A stretch of DNA of 36,949 nucleotides. It comes from Bacteroidota bacterium (GTDB lineage Bacteria > Bacteroidota > Bacteroidia > Bacteroidales > Bacteroidaceae). A program made the position numbers and the translations under genes. Location of the stretch: positions 1 through 36,949 of the forward strand of contig JAEZKJ010000013.1 in assembly GCA_023415545.1 (NCBI GenBank), given 5' to 3'. Each line of letters starts with the position of its first letter. The first letter of the stretch is position 1. The notes beneath the pieces are model-generated. The model searched no databases and was not told the origin of the DNA. It saw only the letters and a list, made by a program, of their open reading frames with translations. Shown in pieces: positions 33,346 to 36,949 of the stretch.

Positions 33346-35118
33346 TCAATATAACTGTTGCGTAAGATTGTACCGCTTTATTAAAACCGCCAATTCCGGA
33401 TCCATCTCTCCTCTCTGAGCTTTGGAATCATCCATTTTACAAGCATGTAGAAATCTTTTAATAGCATCCGCATTATCTCCAAGTCTTGCCGATAGAATAG
33501 CCATCATATACTCTGTATCTGCAGTAACAGGAAGTGTTGAGAATATTTCAACAGCCGATTTATTATATCCTAAAGACATGTAACATATAGCTGTATTATA
33601 ATCGTTATATTCACCAAGGATCTGTAAAGCCTCCTTATATTCTCTGTTATCCATCATTTTTATTGCCGAAGCATATACTGTATCAATAGTTGTTGAATAT
33701 ATAGTATCCTGAACCATATTTCGACGTGAGTTATGGAATGTAAAATTTACAACTCTTAATTTGGGATATAACTCTCTAAATATATATTCATAATCAGAAG
33801 AAAAATTACTTAAAAGTTGTTCTTTCCTATCGTTATCAGGGGTAGTATCAATCATATCAAGTATAGAGGAACGATTATATATATTTTCATCCATTTTGAT
33901 CAATCTTTTCAACTCTTTCCAGTTCTCTCCTATGGGTACAATTTGCACCAGATCCGCAGCTTCAGCATTACTTTCAAGCACATTTGATAAATACCTTTTC
34001 AATGATTGTGCACGTGTTAGTGATAACTTTTTGTTTATTTCATTATCACCTTCAGGAGAGCAACCGGCATCCATTGTTATTGAGTCAATAATAAATTCGT
34101 TACTATTATTAAGTTCAATCATTTTATCTACAACTTTCTGAAGCTCCTCTTTATTAGCTTCAAGCGTATCTATCACCTCCGAGCTACCCGTAAGAAAAGA
34201 GATATTTGCAGAAGCTTTTGCCGTAGCTCTTCTCTCTATAATTGTACGTTTATATCGAGGAGTGAAATCAAGAAACTGTGTCATTGAGGTAATAAAATAG
34301 TTTATCGTATCTCCCTGTTTAAGTTTGTATTTTCTTCCACTCATATCCTCTACCTCACCTATAAATGACAATTTAACTTTCTTTCTCAAATTTCTTGTTG
34401 ATATATCTTCCGAATAATAATATTCAAAATCTTTACCATTAAAAACTATAGTATCAAGATGTAAAGATTTAGCAAATAGTGAATCTTTATTTTTATAATA
34501 AATCTTTCTTCTTTCAATTGAATCTATTACAGAGAGATATTTTGTCGTATCAGTCGAATTAAATGTTCTTTTTCTATTCGAGAGTTTTGTTAATTGTTTC
34601 CCTTTTTTGTCTAAATGAAGAGGGTCATAAAAATTATGTCTTGCCATCAACGTTCTATGCTCTCTTCCTGATATATACATATATTTCATTATAGAATCTT
34701 TCCCTTCGTTTGATAGTATAGGATAAATACGAATAGCGAAATCATTTTGTAAATAATCCTTTGGGATGGTGAGAACAAAAGCAATATTTATATTACCATT
34801 ACGTTCAGGAACGGTTTTACTTTTGCTCACAACAGTCACCTCGGCAAGTTCAAAGGTCATAATATCCTCCCCTGTTACCGAATCTCTCTCCGAGTTACCT
34901 ATAATTTGAGTTACTCCATTTTCATCTTTATAAGATACAAATGAAGGAAGTGAACTTTTTACTGTATCTTTTAATTTTTCCTCATTGCTTGGTTGACGTA
35001 TATTTGCAATTCCACTTTCTTCAGCAATACTCATTCTCAATTGTGCAGACATACATGAGAATAGAATATGCGATAATGCTATTAATAGTATTAAATTAAA
35101 TCCACTTTTTATTTTCAT
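33346..35118 (-). CDS. DUF3868/OmpA-like lipoprotein with C-terminal TPR-like repeats
   Basis: A 590-residue protein with a lipoprotein signal (LFSC, Cys22). Residues about 85-290 fit the beta-rich N-terminal part of DUF3868 proteins (LAEVTVVSKSKTVPERNGNI; FAIRIYPILSN). Residues about 300-400 form an OmpA-like peptidoglycan-binding domain (FLTGSSEVIDTLEANKEELQ; DAGCSPEGDNEINKKLSLTR, then RAQSLKRYLSN). Residues about 490-575 are TPR-like (MMDNREYKEALQILGEYNDY). Such proteins of fimbrial loci are thought to anchor or assemble pili at the outer membrane. The gene sits between DUF3575 (29 bases) and DUF5119 (6 bases). Confidence 0.8.
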   Translation of the reverse strand: MKIKSGFNLILLIALSHILFSCMSAQLRMSIAEESGIANIRQPSNEEKLKDTVKSSLPSFVSYKDENGVTQIIGNSERDSVTGEDIMTFELAEVTVVSKSKTVPERNGNINIAFVLTIPKDYLQNDFAIRIYPILSNEGKDSIMKYMYISGREHRTLMARHNFYDPLHLDKKGKQLTKLSNRKRTFNSTDTTKYLSVIDSIERRKIYYKNKDSLFAKSLHLDTIVFNGKDFEYYYSEDISTRNLRKKVKLSFIGEVEDMSGRKYKLKQGDTINYFITSMTQFLDFTPRYKRTIIERRATAKASANISFLTGSSEVIDTLEANKEELQKVVDKMIELNNSNEFIIDSITMDAGCSPEGDNEINKKLSLTRAQSLKRYLSNVLESNAEAADLVQIVPIGENWKELKRLIKMDENIYNRSSILDMIDTTPDNDRKEQLLSNFSSDYEYIFRELYPKLRVVNFTFHNSRRNMVQDTIYSTTIDTVYASAIKMMDNREYKEALQILGEYNDYNTAICYMSLGYNKSAVEIFSTLPVTADTEYMMAILSARLGDNADAIKRFLHACKMDDSKAQRGEMDPELAVLIKRYNLTQQLY

Positions 35119-35147
35119 GTTAACATTAAATATTGAAGATTATTTTA

Positions 35148-35687
35148 TTACATAAAATAGACTATGCTAAAATCTGCTTTTGCCGGAATTACATGAAGTC
35201 TGGAGAAATGTTTATAACGACGTGAGTTAACTTCCCAACCAACTTTATCATAATTGTTTTTTACTAAAGCAGCACCTATCTCTACTTCAATATTTAGTCT
35301 GTTTTTTATAATCCAAGCGTATCCGATACCTAATCCGCCACCAAAACATTTTCCACTATATCGATACTTCATATCCAGTATACCTCCCACATTATATTGA
35401 GAAGCGAGTCCATACATTGACACAAATGATCCTACATAAGTCTCAGCACTCCAATATCTAATACCGGGCATTGCTGTTAACTGCTGTAAACGGCTATTTT
35501 CTCCAAATTTAAATGGATTATATAGCACAGGAAAGTGCATAGATAAGTGTTTTGTAAATGGTGTAGATATCTCTATGTTTGGTGTAGTTGTCATGAGCAT
35601 TGAAACACTAGTTCTTACTCCTATCTTTTGAGCATAAACCTCTACAGATAAGAATATTAAGAATGCAGATAACAGATATTTTCCCAT
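35148..35687 (-). CDS. DUF3575 family outer-membrane beta-barrel-like protein
   Basis: A 179-residue protein with a signal peptide cut near EVYAQ (residue 20). The body is built of short alternating strands (HLSMHFPVLYNPFKFG; GIRYWSAETYVGSFVSMYGL; KCFGGGLGIGYAWIIKNRLN), and the last residue is Met after an aromatic-rich strand, as in small outer-membrane barrels. It matches DUF3575, which accompanies DUF3868 in Bacteroidales pilus loci. It lies just past the hairpin at 35708-35735 and starts the run of assembly genes. Confidence 0.8.
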   Translation of the reverse strand: MGKYLLSAFLIFLSVEVYAQKIGVRTSVSMLMTTTPNIEISTPFTKHLSMHFPVLYNPFKFGENSRLQQLTAMPGIRYWSAETYVGSFVSMYGLASQYNVGGILDMKYRYSGKCFGGGLGIGYAWIIKNRLNIEVEIGAALVKNNYDKVGWEVNSRRYKHFSRLHVIPAKADFSIVYFM

Positions 35688-35707
35688 TGTTTTTTATTTT
35701 AAAATAT

Positions 35708-35735
35708 ATTCCTGCCTATGGAAATAGGCAGGAAT
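35708..35735 (-). terminator. Strong hairpin between the first pilin gene and the assembly genes
   Basis: ATTCCTGCCTAT (35708-35719) pairs perfectly with ATAGGCAGGAAT (35724-35735) around a 4-base loop: a 12-bp stem. On the minus strand it begins 15 bases past the pilin stop and is followed by ATATTTTAAAATAAAAAAC, an A/T stretch rather than a pure U-tract. It is therefore probably a leaky terminator or an RNA-stabilising element. Confidence 0.75.
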
Positions 35736-35750
35736 TATATTAGTTATTTA

Positions 35751-36800
35751 TTATGCTGGTTCAGTATCTTGATTATCTGGGTTGCTAACATCTTCACCCT
35801 TATCACTTCCACCATCTTGCCATTGCTGAATGCTAACTTGGTTAACTACCAAAGCAGTACCCTTAACAGTAAATTGCATAGTATAATGTTTACCAGCTTC
35901 AAATATTGTCATACTAGCAGGTATATCTACTGTATAGTCTACACCGTCAATTTTTACTGTAACTTGTGAACCTGATAAAGTTTGAGGATATAGAAGTAAA
36001 CTTGGTACTAATGCTGCAGATGTTTCTTCAATTAAAGTACCATTTTCTCCTTGATTCATTCCTGTAAGCAAGATAGTACCCATTGCAGTTTCTGGTTCGC
36101 TAATTGCACCATTAGTAATATTTAATGTTGCTTTACCTGTTTTTACACCTCTAAGAATAATATCAGAAATTAAACCAGCACCTGGATATTTTTCTTTGTC
36201 TTCTGCATGTTTAAAAGTAAAAGATACTTTAGCTAAAGCATGGTTCATTGAAAGATTTACTTTTGGTTTTAGATTACTTATTCCAGTTTTTGGTGTAGCC
36301 CACATATAGTCTATCTGACCATTTGCATCTTTAGAACCATCTGACTGACCTGTTTCCTGATTAGGACTAACAGTGATAGGAATAGATCTTCCATCGTTTC
36401 CAACATTTAATTCACTGTAAGGATAATAAGCATAAACAAAACCTTGAATATTTGAAAGAATAATAGGTTGAGAAGCAATCCATGCAGCACCTGTTTGAGC
36501 ATAAGGTACATTTACTGTTGGATTAGCTGTTCCAATCATTTCAGCAAAATTATATTGATCAGCTACAGCATCTTTAACAGTCATATCATTACGATAAATG
36601 AAAAGACCTAGCTTTTCGCCATTTGTAAATGATGTAGCTGTAATACCCGATCTTGAATCAACATTACCTGAAATACCTACTTCAACACCCATCTGTGCTA
36701 AATTAGAATCCTCTTTAACGACATTCTCCTCACTTGAGCAAGAAGATAATGTAAGAGCACTACCTAAAAGTGCTGCTACAAATAAATTTGTTTTTTTCAT
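35751..36800 (-). CDS. Fimbrillin family lipoprotein (probable major pilin)
   Basis: A 349-residue lipoprotein with lipobox LSSC (Cys21). It has the family's layout: a first strand (QMGVEVGISGNVDSRSGI), then FTNGEKLGLFIYR, VYAYYPYSE, the NHALAKVSFTF segment and a C-terminal GKHYTMQFTV strand followed by an acidic tail (GEDVSNPDNQDTEPA). The Arg50-Ser51 bond after the first strand is where type V pilins are cut by an Arg-type protease so that the next subunit's strand can insert; this is inferred here. It has the longest 5' region and is followed by the strong hairpin, fitting a highly expressed major subunit. Confidence 0.88.
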   Translation of the reverse strand: MKKTNLFVAALLGSALTLSSCSSEENVVKEDSNLAQMGVEVGISGNVDSRSGITATSFTNGEKLGLFIYRNDMTVKDAVADQYNFAEMIGTANPTVNVPYAQTGAAWIASQPIILSNIQGFVYAYYPYSELNVGNDGRSIPITVSPNQETGQSDGSKDANGQIDYMWATPKTGISNLKPKVNLSMNHALAKVSFTFKHAEDKEKYPGAGLISDIILRGVKTGKATLNITNGAISEPETAMGTILLTGMNQGENGTLIEETSAALVPSLLLYPQTLSGSQVTVKIDGVDYTVDIPASMTIFEAGKHYTMQFTVKGTALVVNQVSIQQWQDGGSDKGEDVSNPDNQDTEPA

Positions 36801-36949
36801 AAAATTGTTTGTTAATAAATGAATTAATAATATCTGATATTTATCTGATATGCATTTTGTGTTGTTTTTCTGTTTTTTCTTTATTAAGCTAGTTGACTAT
36901 ATTTGACTTGGATGTGTAAGAAATGGGTGTAGGATAATAATTAGTAAGT
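36801..36949 (-). promoter_or_regulatory. 5' region of the fimbrial locus with a direct repeat
   Basis: The 149 bases before the pilin start to the window edge are AT-rich. A direct repeat, ATCTGATAT on the plus strand, occurs at 36832-36840 and 36843-36851, an 11-base period that puts both copies on one face of the helix. The nearest edge is 32 bases before the start codon. No exact TAnnTTTG box was found here on the minus strand, so the promoter may lie further upstream or need an activator or alternative sigma factor. Confidence 0.5.

Noticed and set aside
36801..36949. Invertible (phase-variable) promoter before the fimbrial locus
   Set aside because: No inverted repeat pair flanking a promoter and no recombinase gene is visible; only a direct repeat was found, and the window ends too soon to exclude one further upstream.

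Overview
This window looks like a chromosomal segment from a low-GC member of the Bacteroidales (Bacteroidota). Several independent signs agree: the aerotolerance (Bat) operon, the type V pilus families (fimbrillin, DUF3575, DUF3868/OmpA, DUF5119), a PPDK gene, the small DUF4295 gene beside rpmG and rpmB, start codons mostly without Shine-Dalgarno sequences, and promoters of the Bacteroides form TTG-N19-20-TAnnTTTG. Genus cannot be fixed from the sequence. No tRNA, rRNA, CRISPR array, insertion sequence, phage or integrase gene was seen.

Layout. 1-391: AT-rich leader with one good promoter. 392-1204 (+): secreted esterase, ending at a bidirectional terminator. 1315-4919 (-): a conserved hypothetical, a PurF-like protein whose glutaminase site is degenerate, a DUF2007/tandem universal-stress protein and a small HTH protein. 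5043-14168 (-): one long co-directional block, moxR, DUF58, a BatD-like membrane protein, batA, batB, batC, batD, batE and a PAP2 phosphatase, with a promoter before moxR. 14454-18637 (-): ftsY, rimO, an HU-family protein and an unusual HU-transmembrane-LysM protein. 18799-19431 (-): rpmB, rpmG and DUF4295 with their own promoter and terminator. 19537-21952 (-): map, tsaD and cinA. 22177-28454: mixed strands, with a winged-helix protein, a sensor kinase lacking its phosphoacceptor domain, RmuC, a Cof-type HAD phosphatase, an RluA-type pseudouridine synthase and an RlmD/RumA-type rRNA methyltransferase. 28647-31364 (+): ppdK. 31481-36800 (-): a five-gene fimbrial (type V pilus) locus.

How the genes work together. 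The moxR-bat block should form a membrane-bound AAA+/VWA complex with TPR partners. The ribosomal and RNA genes (rpmB, rpmG, DUF4295, rimO, tsaD, RluA-type, RlmD-type, map, ftsY) make up a translation and protein-targeting neighbourhood. The fimbrial locus appears to express its first pilin separately from the assembly genes, because a strong hairpin lies right after that gene.

Most of the window is conserved Bacteroidales core. The most unusual items are the HU-TM-LysM fusion, the histidine kinase without a DHp domain, the PurF paralogue without its nucleophile, and the regulatory layout of the fimbrial operon.
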